Positions 19,314 through 27,973 of a stretch of DNA of 64,000 nucleotides are shown piece by piece (the first letter of the stretch is position 1; the number at the start of each line of letters is the position of its first letter). The stretch spans positions 1 to 64,000 of the forward strand of contig UBKJ01000020.1 of NCBI GenBank assembly GCA_900465915.1. The letters are read 5' to 3'. This DNA is from Hyphomicrobiales bacterium (GTDB lineage: Bacteria > Pseudomonadota > Alphaproteobacteria > Rhizobiales > Rhizobiaceae). The notes under the pieces are model-generated. The model searched no databases. It had not been told where the DNA came from and was given only the letters and a program-made list of their open reading frames with translations. A program made the position numbers and the translations under genes.

Positions 19314-19631
19314 CTAACTGACAAACCAAAAGGGTGTATCTGCCCCGATTTGATATAGCTCTTCAAACATATCTGCGCTGATCTTCTCGAGCTTTGCCTC
19401 AGCCATGCCTTCGCGCCAGCTGACGTCAATCAGCGACGGACACTGGTCTCCATTGCGCTCCTCAAGTTCAACACTGTTGCGAGTGATCTGCCCGTTGGGG
19501 AAGATCTCCACAGACCGCAAAACATTGTCAGCCGCCTCATCTACCTCATACAGTAGCCACAGCGGTTCACCTTCCGGCACGATCTCATCCGGCCAGCGTC
19601 CACGAAAGTAGGTGTAAGAGTTCTCGCTCAT
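19314..19631 (-). CDS. Small DUF6881-like protein (possible immunity-type protein)
   Basis: A 105-residue acidic soluble protein starting at ATG 19631. The pattern EGEPLWLLYEVD, then VLRSVEIFPNGQITR, then ISADMFEELYQI resembles the DUF6881 family of small proteins often found in accessory regions. The assignment is tentative and by eye. A longer open frame extends upstream to 20504, but that part is an antisense shadow of the next gene. Lower GC than its neighbours and the adjacent smc remnant suggest acquisition. Function unknown; some families of this kind are immunity proteins. Confidence 0.55.
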   Translation of the reverse strand: MSENSYTYFRGRWPDEIVPEGEPLWLLYEVDEAADNVLRSVEIFPNGQITRNSVELEERNGDQCPSLIDVSWREGMAEAKLEKISADMFEELYQIGADTPFWFVS

Positions 19632-19894
19632 GGGCGAAATTAAGTCCTGCCTCGTTGTTGAATGTCCGAATGGGTCGTTTATCGACCGGAGGCTTTCATG
19701 TTGCGGTGGAATCTGATTCACGCTCACTTCGTCGATGTCCCGGAACCACGCCGAGCCAACCGTCTGATTGCGCCGCCACTCGTTCGATTGAGCTGTTGGC
19801 GGCGTGGCGTTGTTCAGAGTCCGACAGCGAGTTTTTAGGCTCGCCGTCAAACCTGTCGCTACCGCGTTACGCCTCACGGCTGCGGTCCGCCCGC
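19632..19894. other. Gap between the DUF6881-like ORF and the secreted protein gene
   Basis: 263 bases of moderate GC with no gene, repeat or terminator that I can support. Minus-strand translation runs open through it but shows no domain and no start signal, so I regard it as non-coding, possibly the promoter region of the DUF6881-like gene. Confidence 0.4.
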
Positions 19895-20785
19895 TCACCG
19901 CGGCGAATAGCTCGCGGTCACCGTCGCGCCGGCGATAGCCTTCTGCGCCAGTCGCTCGGCGCTGAGGTCCTGCAGGCCGAGTTGCAGCGGCTGCTCGAAG
20001 TCGAGGTCGAGGGTGAAGAAGCCGTCCGGGTGCGGCAGGGCCTGCACGAAGCGGGTCAGCGCCGCCTTGGACTGCGCGTCGACGCGGTTGTCGGCCTGGA
20101 TCGCCGTGAGGGCCGCGCCGCGCATTTGCTCGATGCTGCGGGCCGGGTCGTCCTCGCCGGTGATCTGTTGCAGGAAGGCCGCGAGTGACGGCACGCCCAT
20201 GCTCTCGAACAGGCCCATATTGTCGAGCCGCAGCCGGATATGCTTGACGCCGACCGAGCCGGCCTCGGCCAGTTTCTCCAGATTGGTGTCCTTGGGCAGG
20301 ATCAGCTCGGCCGAGATCGCCGCCTTGCCGATGCGCAGGCTGGTGAGCTGCGCCTCCTCGATCTCCAGATGGCCGTCTTCGGGGTCGAAGCGATAGGAGG
20401 CGGAGATGTCCATCGGCCATTGCTGGATCGTGGTGATGTAATTGGCCAGCGCATTGTCGAATTGCGGCGCGAAGCGCGCGCCCTCGATCGAGATGCGGCC
20501 CCATGTCGGCAGATGCGCGGGCGGCGCGTCGGCGAGCGCGTCGATCTGCTCGGGCAGCCCGTCGCCCTCGACCACCACGCGGTCGAAGCGCCAGCCGACG
20601 CGCGATTCCGCCTTGAACAGCCCGTTCTCGATCACGCAGCCGTCATGCGCCTCGCGCAGCTTGAAGCCGTCCGCCGGCTTGATCGCGCCGACGCGTTCGA
20701 GAAGCTTGTCGCAGGGCCCGTCGCCGGCATGGGCCGGAAGCGGCGCGAGCGCCAGAAGCGTCAGGGGAAGAAGAGCGATGCGCAT
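19895..20785 (-). CDS. Secreted hypothetical protein
   Basis: A 296-residue protein with a clear Sec signal peptide (MRIALLPLTLLALAPLPAHA, cleavage after AHA). The mature region has two cysteines near its start (GPCDKLLER and HDGCVIE), a beta-rich middle and a C-terminus ending in a possible outer-membrane-like sequence (GATVTASYSPR). It probably resides in the periplasm. A GTG at 20809 would add eight residues; neither start has a strong ribosome binding site. No domain recognised; it may be a conserved alphaproteobacterial periplasmic protein. It is divergent from ppdK. Confidence 0.75.
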   Translation of the reverse strand: MRIALLPLTLLALAPLPAHAGDGPCDKLLERVGAIKPADGFKLREAHDGCVIENGLFKAESRVGWRFDRVVVEGDGLPEQIDALADAPPAHLPTWGRISIEGARFAPQFDNALANYITTIQQWPMDISASYRFDPEDGHLEIEEAQLTSLRIGKAAISAELILPKDTNLEKLAEAGSVGVKHIRLRLDNMGLFESMGVPSLAAFLQQITGEDDPARSIEQMRGAALTAIQADNRVDAQSKAALTRFVQALPHPDGFFTLDLDFEQPLQLGLQDLSAERLAQKAIAGATVTASYSPR

Positions 20786-20987
20786 GGCGGAAATGGATCG
20801 ATTGTTCACTTTACGTTCTCATATTGCTGCAAAATTCCGGCCTTTGTCAAGCGCCGGCCGGGGCCGCCGGAGATTAATCGATTCGATTGGTTGGCGGCGC
20901 TTTTTTCCGCTGGTGCGGGCCGGGCGGATGGCATAAGCACGAAGCGGGTCCGGCGCGCCGGGCCGGACTGCTTCAAGGGAGGCCTGG

Positions 20988-23651
20988 ATGGCGAAGTGGG
21001 TGTATACGTTCGGCGACGGCGAGGCGGAGGGCGCGGCCAGCGACCGCGACCTGCTCGGCGGCAAGGGCGCGAATCTGGCCGAGATGAGCAGCCTCGGCCT
21101 GCCGGTGCCGCCCGGCTTCACCATCACCACCGAAGTCTGCGCCTCTTATTACGACCACGACCGCGCCTATCCCGCCGAATTGGAGGCCCAGGTCCTGGCC
21201 GCGCTCGACCATGTGGCCAGGCTGACGGGCCGCAGTTTCGGCGACGCCGGCAAGCCGCTTCTGGTGTCGGTGCGCTCGGGCGCCCGCGCCTCCATGCCGG
21301 GCATGATGGACACGGTGCTCAACCTCGGCCTCAATGACGAGACGGTGCAGGCCATCGCCCGCGAGGCCGGCGACGAGCGCTTCGCCTATGACAGCTATCG
21401 CCGCTTCATCCAGATGTATTCCGACGTGGTGCTGGGCGTCGACCACGGCTTCTTCGAGGAGATCCTCGAGGACAAGAAGGCCGATCTCGGCCTCGACGTC
21501 GACACGGCGCTGTCCGCCGACGACTGGAAGGGCGTGATCGCGCTCTACAAGGACAAGGTCGAGGAGGAGCTGGGCGAGCCCTTCCCGCAGGACCCGCGCG
21601 AGCAGCTCTGGGGCGCCATCGGCGCCGTTTTCTCGAGCTGGATGAACGCCCGCGCCATCACCTATCGCCGCCTGCACAACATCCCGGCGGCCTGGGGCAC
21701 GGCGGTCAACGTGCAGGCCATGGTGTTCGGCAATATGGGCGACACCTCGGCCACCGGCGTCGCCTTCACGCGCAACCCCTCCACCGGCGAGAAGAAGCTC
21801 TATGGCGAGTTCCTCGTCAACGCGCAGGGCGAGGACGTGGTGGCCGGCATCCGCACGCCGCAGAACATCACCGAGGAGGCGCGCATCGCCGCCGGCTCCG
21901 ACCGGCCGTCGCTGGAGAAGGTGATGCCCAAGGCCTTCGCCGAGTTCCTCAAGGTCGCCGACCGGCTGGAGCGGCATTACCGCGACATGCAGGACCTCGA
22001 ATTCACCATCGAGCGCGGCAAATTGTGGATGCTGCAGACCCGCTCGGGCAAGCGCACCGCCAAGGCGGCGCTGAAGATGGCGGTCGAGATGGCGGCCGAA
22101 GGGCTGATCGGCGAGGAGGAGGCGGTGCTGCGCATCGATCCCGCCGCGCTCGACCAGCTCCTGCACCCCACCATCGATCCGCGCGCCGAAAGGCAGGTGG
22201 TGGGCCACGGCCTGCCCGCCTCGCCGGGCGCGGCCACGGGCGAGATCGTCTTCTCCTCCGAGGACGCCGAGCAGGCCCGCGCCGAAGGCCGCAAGGTCAT
22301 CCTGGTGCGCGTCGAGACCAGCCCCGAGGACATTCACGGCATGCACGCCGCCGAAGGCATTCTCACCACGCGCGGCGGCATGACCAGCCACGCCGCCGTG
22401 GTGGCGCGCGGCATGGGCAAGCCCTGCGTGTCGGGCGCGGGCTCGCTGCGCGTCGACTATCGCACCGGCGCCATGCTCGCCGCCGGCCAGAGCTTTAAGA
22501 AGGGCGACGTCATCACCATCGACGGCTCCTCCGGCCAGGTGCTGAAGGGCGCGGTCGCCATGCTGCAGCCGGAATTGTCCGGCGATTTCGGCCGGCTGAT
22601 GGAATGGGCCGACCGCGCCCGCCGCATGAAGGTGCGCGCCAACGCCGAGACCCCGGTCGACGCCCGCACGGCGCGCTCCTTCGGCGCGGAGGGCATCGGG
22701 CTCTGCCGCACCGAGCACATGTTCTTCGACGGCAGCCGCATCGTCGCCATGCGCGAGATGATCCTGTCCGACACGGAGGAGGGCCGCCGCGCCGCGCTGG
22801 CCAAGCTCCTGCCCATGCAGCGCTCGGATTTCACCGAGCTGTTCGAGATCATGAAGGGCCTGCCGGTCACCATCCGCCTGCTCGATCCGCCGCTGCACGA
22901 ATTCCTGCCGCATAGCGACGAGGAGGTGGCGGAAGTGGCCGCCGCCATGGGCGTCGACGCCGGCCGGCTGCGCGAGCGCGCCGACGCGCTGCACGAGTTC
23001 AACCCCATGCTCGGCCATCGCGGCTGCCGCCTGGCGGTGTCCTATCCCGAGATCGCCGAGATGCAGGCCCGCGCTATCTTCGAGGCCGCCGTCGAGGCGG
23101 GCGCCAGGACCGGCGAGCCGGTCGTGCCGGAGATCATGGTTCCGCTGGTCGGCCTCAAGGCCGAACTCGATTTCGTCAAGGCGCGCATCGACGCCGTGGC
23201 GAAGGAGGTCATGGCCGAGAAAGGCGTCGGCATCGACTATATGGTCGGCACCATGATCGAGCTGCCGCGGGCGGCGCTCAGGGCGGCCGAGATCGCCGAG
23301 ACGGCGGAGTTCTTCTCCTTCGGCACCAACGACCTGACCCAGACCACCTTCGGCATCTCGCGCGACGACGCGGCCGGCTTCCTCTCGGCCTACCAGCAAC
23401 GCGGCGTCATCGAGCAGGATCCCTTCGTCTCGCTCGACGTGGACGGCGTCGGCGAGCTGGTCGGCATCGCCGCCGAGCGCGGCCGCAGGACGCGGGAGAC
23501 GATAAAGCTCGGCATCTGCGGCGAGCATGGCGGCGACCCGGCCTCCATCGCCTTCTGCGAGAAGACCGGCCTCGACTACGTCTCCTGCTCGCCCTTCCGC
23601 GTGCCCATCGCGCGGCTCGCGGCGGCGCAGGCGGCGCTTCGCAACAGATAG
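20988..23651 (+). CDS. ppdK: Pyruvate, phosphate dikinase
   Basis: An 887-residue cytoplasmic enzyme interconverting pyruvate, ATP and phosphate with PEP, AMP and pyrophosphate. The N-terminal ATP-grasp domain opens with GGKGANLAEMSSLGLPVPPG. The central swivelling domain has the phosphohistidine in GGMTSHAAVVARG (His near residue 467). The C-terminal TIM barrel has the PEP-binding segments FGAEGIGLCRTEHMFF and GICGEHGG with the catalytic Cys. Full family length. GTGG-rich GGAGGCCTGG precedes the ATG. Confidence 0.97.
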   Translation: MAKWVYTFGDGEAEGAASDRDLLGGKGANLAEMSSLGLPVPPGFTITTEVCASYYDHDRAYPAELEAQVLAALDHVARLTGRSFGDAGKPLLVSVRSGARASMPGMMDTVLNLGLNDETVQAIAREAGDERFAYDSYRRFIQMYSDVVLGVDHGFFEEILEDKKADLGLDVDTALSADDWKGVIALYKDKVEEELGEPFPQDPREQLWGAIGAVFSSWMNARAITYRRLHNIPAAWGTAVNVQAMVFGNMGDTSATGVAFTRNPSTGEKKLYGEFLVNAQGEDVVAGIRTPQNITEEARIAAGSDRPSLEKVMPKAFAEFLKVADRLERHYRDMQDLEFTIERGKLWMLQTRSGKRTAKAALKMAVEMAAEGLIGEEEAVLRIDPAALDQLLHPTIDPRAERQVVGHGLPASPGAATGEIVFSSEDAEQARAEGRKVILVRVETSPEDIHGMHAAEGILTTRGGMTSHAAVVARGMGKPCVSGAGSLRVDYRTGAMLAAGQSFKKGDVITIDGSSGQVLKGAVAMLQPELSGDFGRLMEWADRARRMKVRANAETPVDARTARSFGAEGIGLCRTEHMFFDGSRIVAMREMILSDTEEGRRAALAKLLPMQRSDFTELFEIMKGLPVTIRLLDPPLHEFLPHSDEEVAEVAAAMGVDAGRLRERADALHEFNPMLGHRGCRLAVSYPEIAEMQARAIFEAAVEAGARTGEPVVPEIMVPLVGLKAELDFVKARIDAVAKEVMAEKGVGIDYMVGTMIELPRAALRAAEIAETAEFFSFGTNDLTQTTFGISRDDAAGFLSAYQQRGVIEQDPFVSLDVDGVGELVGIAAERGRRTRETIKLGICGEHGGDPASIAFCEKTGLDYVSCSPFRVPIARLAAAQAALRNR

Positions 23652-23713
23652 CCATAATTTTGCTGCGCCGCGGGCGTTCAACGGCGGGCGGCGCAGTTCT
23701 TGGGTGAGTCTCG

Positions 23714-24505
23714 GTGATGTTTCGTCTTGTTCCGGCGGCGATGGCCGCCTTGCTTGCGGCGGGCGGCATGGCCCGCGCCGCGGAGAAAATCCGCGTCGTC
23801 GAGCCGCAATTGCATATCGCGCGCGGCGGCCCCATGGCCCCGCAGGTGGCGCTGACGCTCGACGCCTGCATGGGCAAGACCGACCGGCGCATCCTCGACA
23901 CGCTGGTCGACAACCGCATTCCGGCGACGATCTTCGTCACCGGGCGCTGGCTGAAGACCAATCGCGACGTCTTCGCGCTGATGCAGGCGCATCCCGACCT
24001 GTTCGAGATCGAGAATCACGGCGCCATGCACGTGCCGGCCATCACAAGCCAGCCGACCATGTACAATATCCCGACCGCCGGAAGCATCGACGCGGTGCGC
24101 GCCGAGGTCGAGGGCGGCGCCAGGGCCATCGCGGAGGCCGGCGGCAAGGCCCCGGTCTGGTATCGCGACGCCACGGCGCGCTATTCCACCGACGCGATCG
24201 ATCTCGCGACCTCCATGGGCTACAAGATCGGCGGCTATTCGCTTAACGGCGACATCGGCGCTTCGTTGCTGGCCGGCATGGCGGAGAAGCGCATCGCGGC
24301 GGCGCGCGACGGCGACGTCATCATCGCCCATATCAACCAGCCGGGGCGCTCGGCGGGCGAAGGCGTGGCCAAGGGCGTGCTGGCCCTGAAGGCGAAGGGA
24401 ATGAAATTTGTCCGCCTCAGCGACGTCGAGACCACCATGACGCTGGACCAGACCCCGCGCCCGGCGCGCAAGAAGCTGGTCGCGGCGCTGAAGCCCGCGA
24501 AATAA
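23714..24505 (+). CDS. Polysaccharide deacetylase-family protein (secreted)
   Basis: A 263-residue protein with an N-terminal signal peptide ending near Ala22 (GGMARAAEK). The NodB-homology fold is supported by TLDACMGK (catalytic Asp at about 50), the metal-binding ENHGAMH (His 102 and 106), and the barrel motifs WYRDATARYS and DVIIAHINQPG. The usual TFDDG motif is replaced by TLDAC, so substrate and activity are uncertain; deacetylation of peptidoglycan or an envelope polysaccharide is inferred. It stands alone after ppdK. Confidence 0.85.
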   Translation: MMFRLVPAAMAALLAAGGMARAAEKIRVVEPQLHIARGGPMAPQVALTLDACMGKTDRRILDTLVDNRIPATIFVTGRWLKTNRDVFALMQAHPDLFEIENHGAMHVPAITSQPTMYNIPTAGSIDAVRAEVEGGARAIAEAGGKAPVWYRDATARYSTDAIDLATSMGYKIGGYSLNGDIGASLLAGMAEKRIAAARDGDVIIAHINQPGRSAGEGVAKGVLALKAKGMKFVRLSDVETTMTLDQTPRPARKKLVAALKPAK

Positions 24506-24524
24506 AGCGCGAAGCAATTCACGT

Positions 24525-24580
24525 CCGGGCGATGCGTCGGAACAAAGGGATAAAGCGTTTCCCGTTCAGTCGGAGAGGCG
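24525..24580. repeat. Degenerate dispersed intergenic repeat, copy B
   Basis: A core with ATGCGTCGGAACAAAGGGAT and then CAGTCGGA, related by eye to the element at 1411-1475. It fills the 60-base gap between two convergent genes. Confidence 0.4.
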
Positions 24581-24946
24581 TTTCATGACGGCGGCGTAGG
24601 TGTGGCCGAGGCTTTCGAGGAGTGCGTTGTCGCCGGTGGGCGGGGCGACCGAAAGCGTGGTGCCGTCGCGATGCAGCGTCACGAACAGCACCTGGTCGTG
24701 CTGGCCGGAAATGGCGATGGCGCCGATGCGCTGGGCCACGCTGGTGTCGATGGCCGGCATGTTGAACAGCACCTCGCCGTCGACCTGCTTGGCCGCCTTG
24801 GCGAGCGCCGCGTCGAAACCTTCCGTGAGCACGTCGATGGTTCCGAGCGCCAGCTCCAGTTCCACCGCTTCGAGCGTCATTGCGTCCTGCATGGCTTTCA
24901 TGTCGCCTTTTATGGCTTGAAGGCCGGCGCCTGCGCTGTGCTTCAT
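24566..24946 (-). CDS. Conserved hypothetical protein (126 aa)
   Basis: A 126-residue soluble protein with an N-terminal helical stretch (MKAMQDAMTLEAVELELALG) and a C-terminal region with HDQVLFVTLHRDGTTLSVAPP, likely a small alpha/beta domain. Codon use matches the chromosome, and the ATG at 24946 has GAGAGGG upstream. It is convergent with the deacetylase gene. I do not recognise the family. Confidence 0.6.
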   Translation of the reverse strand: MKHSAGAGLQAIKGDMKAMQDAMTLEAVELELALGTIDVLTEGFDAALAKAAKQVDGEVLFNMPAIDTSVAQRIGAIAISGQHDQVLFVTLHRDGTTLSVAPPTGDNALLESLGHTYAAVMKRLSD

Positions 24947-25127
24947 GACGCCCTCTCCGATGAATCCGTTGATCTCCTCGCGACCATCATGCCTTGTGTT
25001 AGCATATGCTGCAATGCCGCTTTATTGATTTACCTAGGTTTTTCCCGCATTCATTGTTTTGCCGGGCCCGGCGCGGTCTGCTATTCATAGGCGCGGCCGC
25101 CGGCCTGGCGGCGCTGCGGGAGCTTGG

Positions 25128-25916
25128 ATGAGGAAACTTCGCTATCGTCGGCGGCGGTCGATTTCCGCGGTCTGGGCCTTGCGGCTCGGGGTTCTCGCTG
25201 TCCTGCTTCTGGCGCTGTCCTTCCTGTCGCATCGCTTCTGGAAGCTGGAGACGCCGGATTTCGTGCTGGTCGCGGGCCTGAGCGCCGCGCTGGCGCTGCT
25301 GGCGCTGGCCTGCGCGGGCAGGGGCCTGCGCAATCTCTGGGTCAATGGCGACAAGGGCGGCGCGCGCTCCTTCTGGGGCGGACTGCTGGCGCTCTGCGTG
25401 CTTGTTCCGGTCTGCGGGGCGGCGGCGCTGTGGCGGGCCTCGCCGCCTTTCTACGATCTGTCGACCAATTTCGATTCGCCGCCGCAATTCCCCGCCGACA
25501 TGCCGCCGCGCGCGGCCTGGATGAACCCGCTGACCCCGGCGCCGCCGGGCGATCCGCTGACCCAGCTCTCCGCCTATCCCGACGTGGTGGGACGGCGCTA
25601 CGACGCCGCGCCCGACCGTGTGGCGCAAGGGGTGGAGGCGGTGCTGAAATCCTTCGGCTGGCATGTGATCCTGCGCGAAAAGCCGTCGCCGGAGGAAAAC
25701 GCCCTGCGCTACGTCGCCACCGCCCGCAGCTTCGCGCTGGGGCTGAAGAGCGACGTGGTCGTCCGGCTGATCGACGAGGGCGAGACCACCTATGTCGACA
25801 TGCGCGCCCTGTCCCGCTACGGCGACCGCGACATGGGGCTCAACGCCGGCTTCATCACCAGCTTCCTCGGCGCGCTGGAGGGCGAGGTCAACAAGGCGCC
25901 CCCCGACGCCGAATGA
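25128..25916 (+). CDS. DUF1499 membrane protein
   Basis: A 262-residue protein. Three hydrophobic helices (about residues 14-34, 42-62 and 83-103) are followed by a soluble DUF1499 domain with YPDVVGRRY and the typical ending RSFALGLKSDVVVRL through DMGLNAGFI. The domain probably faces the periplasm. The family has no experimentally defined role that I know. ATG 25128 follows GGGAG at good spacing; an upstream in-frame start at 25059 is less likely. It is convergent with the MBL-fold gene, and the two stop codons nearly abut. Confidence 0.85.
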   Translation: MRKLRYRRRRSISAVWALRLGVLAVLLLALSFLSHRFWKLETPDFVLVAGLSAALALLALACAGRGLRNLWVNGDKGGARSFWGGLLALCVLVPVCGAAALWRASPPFYDLSTNFDSPPQFPADMPPRAAWMNPLTPAPPGDPLTQLSAYPDVVGRRYDAAPDRVAQGVEAVLKSFGWHVILREKPSPEENALRYVATARSFALGLKSDVVVRLIDEGETTYVDMRALSRYGDRDMGLNAGFITSFLGALEGEVNKAPPDAE

Positions 25917-26822
25917 TCAGGCGGGGAAATAGAGCCCGTCCAGCGACGGGTCGCCCTCGGTGATCACTTCGCCGCGCCCGACGAGATCCTCCAGATGCGC
26001 CAGCGCCGACAGCGCCGCCGCCCCGTGCAGGCGCGGATCGGTGTCGCGATAGATGACCTTGACCATGTCGGCGATGCGCCGGTCGCCCTGCAGCACGCGC
26101 TCCAACACCGCGCGCTCGCGCATCTTGCGATGCGCCCGCAGGCCGCGCACGAAGGCGGCCGGCTTCGTCACCGGGCCGCCATGGCCGGGCAGATAGACGC
26201 GGTCGTCGCGCATGAGCAGCTTCTCCAGCGATTCCATATAGTCGCTCATCGATCCGTCCGGCGGCGCGACGATGGAGGTGGCCCAGGCCATCACATGGTC
26301 GGCCGAAAACAGCACGCCCGTCCCTTGCAGCGCGAAGGCCATGTGGTTGGCGGCATGTCCGGGCGTATGCAGCCCCTCGATCGCCCAGCCGTCGCCGGCC
26401 ACGACTTCGCCGTCGCCGAGCGCCCGGTCGGGGCGGAAATCCATGTCGGCGCTCGCCTCCAGCATGTTGACCTCGCCGGCGTGATAGGGCCGGGCGGGCC
26501 GGTGCGGCCCCTCGGCCAGCACCAGCGCCCCGGTGGCGGCCTTCAGCCGGGCGGCGAGCGGCGAGTGGTCGCGATGCGTATGGCTGACGAAGATATGGCT
26601 GACCGGCCGCCCATTGATGGCCTGGAGCAGCGCCCGGTAATGCGCCTCGTCCTCCGGCCCGGGATCGATGACGGCCAGCGTGTCGCGCCCGACGATATAG
26701 CTGTTGGTGCCGCGAAAGGTGAAGGGCCCCGGATTGCCGGCCGTGATCCGCAGCACGCCGTCGCCGAGCGGCGCGGGCGTCTCGTAGGCGGGCGAAAATT
26801 GACTGTCGAAGACCAGCGCCAT
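25917..26822 (-). CDS. MBL-fold metallo-hydrolase (LACTB2-like)
   Basis: A 301-residue metallo-beta-lactamase-fold protein. The metal motif HTHRDH is at residues 81-86, followed by HTPGHAANH (about 155-163), an Asp ligand in LFSADHVMA and a C-terminal His in LPGHGGPV. The last 70 residues form a winged-helix extension as in the LACTB2-like group, whose members are hydrolases or endoribonucleases. The substrate cannot be told. Single gene, no operon partner. Confidence 0.9.
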   Translation of the reverse strand: MALVFDSQFSPAYETPAPLGDGVLRITAGNPGPFTFRGTNSYIVGRDTLAVIDPGPEDEAHYRALLQAINGRPVSHIFVSHTHRDHSPLAARLKAATGALVLAEGPHRPARPYHAGEVNMLEASADMDFRPDRALGDGEVVAGDGWAIEGLHTPGHAANHMAFALQGTGVLFSADHVMAWATSIVAPPDGSMSDYMESLEKLLMRDDRVYLPGHGGPVTKPAAFVRGLRAHRKMRERAVLERVLQGDRRIADMVKVIYRDTDPRLHGAAALSALAHLEDLVGRGEVITEGDPSLDGLYFPA

Positions 26823-27017
26823 GGAAGAGGTCCGATTCCCGTTCGATTACCCCAAAGCCATAGGCCTAATATAGGCGTGGTTCAATGAGCGTCATCTTTC
26901 CACCGTCTCGCTGCGGAAGCGGCCTTTCCTTTCCGCGGATTTCGTTGAAACTGCTTCAGCATTGACAAGGCCGCCCGCTCGCCGCTTTGTGGTGATCATC
27001 GAACGGGGAGGGCGGGC

Positions 27018-27539
27018 ATGGCCGCGAATGACCGATATGAAATCCTGGCGCCGGAGCCGCTGACCAAAGCCGCCTTCGCGCCCTTCGGCGACGTGGTCGA
27101 GACGGAAGGGGCCGAGCGCCGCCTGATCAACAACGGCACCACCGAGCGTTTCCACGACCTCGCCCATGTCGAGGCGGCGGGGACGGGCGCGCGGGTGCTG
27201 GTCAACATCTTTCGCGGCCAGGCCTTCGCGCCGCCGGTCGACATCGCCATGATGGAGCGCCATCCCTTCGGCTCGCAGGCCTTCATTCCGCTCAACGGCC
27301 GTCCGTTCCTGGTCGTCGTGGCCGAGGACGACGGCGGCCGTCCGGCACGGCCTCGCGTTTTCCTGGCGCGCGGCGACCAGGGCGTGAACTACGCCCGCAA
27401 CGTCTGGCACCATCCGCTGCTGGCGCTGGAGCAGGCCTCGGATTTCCTGGTGGTCGACCGCGCCGGCGAGGAGCACAATCTGGAGGAATATTTCTTCCCC
27501 GAAACCACATATCGCATCGAAGCCGCGCGGATCGGCTGA
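27018..27539 (+). CDS. allA: Ureidoglycolate lyase
   Basis: A 173-residue cupin-fold enzyme splitting ureidoglycolate into glyoxylate and urea in the last part of purine catabolism. The family signature FAPFGDVVE at the N-terminus, then [23 protein letters not shown] and [16 protein letters not shown] are all present. It is 10 bases upstream of uraH and forms a short purine-degradation operon with it. The start at ATG 27018 follows GGGGAGGG. Confidence 0.94.
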   Translation: MAANDRYEILAPEPLTKAAFAPFGDVVETEGAERRLINNGTTERFHDLAHVEAAGTGARVLVNIFRGQAFAPPVDIAMMERHPFGSQAFIPLNGRPFLVVVAEDDGGRPARPRVFLARGDQGVNYARNVWHHPLLALEQASDFLVVDRAGEEHNLEEYFFPETTYRIEAARIG

Positions 27540-27549
27540 GGAGACCTCG

Positions 27550-27906
27550 ATGGGCAAGCTTTCCACCCATGTCCTGGACACCGCGCATGGCCGCCCCGCC
27601 GCCGCGATGCGGCTTTCCCTGCACCGCATCGCGCCTGACGGGCGGGCCGAGCCGGTCAGGCAGGCCGTCACCAACGCCGACGGCCGCACCGACGCGCCGC
27701 TTCTGGCGGGCGAGGAGATGCGGGCCGGGACCTACGAGCTGCGTTTCCACGTCGCCGCCTATTTCGCGGCGGCGGGCGCGGCGCAGGCCGAACCGCCCTT
27801 CCTCGACCTGATCCCGATCCGCTTCGCCATCGCCGATCCCGACGGCAATTACCATGTGCCGCTGCTGGTCAGCCCCTGGGCCTATTCGACCTATCGGGGA
27901 AGCTGA
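27550..27906 (+). CDS. uraH: 5-hydroxyisourate hydrolase (transthyretin-like)
   Basis: A 118-residue homotetrameric transthyretin-like protein hydrolysing 5-hydroxyisourate to OHCU in uric acid breakdown. The N-terminal [14 protein letters not shown] supplies the active-site His, and the protein ends with the diagnostic C-terminal YRGS. Full length. It is directly downstream of allA; the ribosome binding site GAGGAG overlaps the end of allA, so expression is coupled. Confidence 0.96.
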   Translation: MGKLSTHVLDTAHGRPAAAMRLSLHRIAPDGRAEPVRQAVTNADGRTDAPLLAGEEMRAGTYELRFHVAAYFAAAGAAQAEPPFLDLIPIRFAIADPDGNYHVPLLVSPWAYSTYRGS

Positions 27907-27973
27907 TCCGCTTTATCCCCCATGGCCGCACGGTCCGTAAACTTCCCGCGTTCCATTGCGCGAGGAGCTTTTC

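Noticed and set aside
19655..20188. 177-codon plus-strand frame opposite the secreted protein gene
   Set aside because: Mostly antisense to a gene with a signal peptide; no domain.
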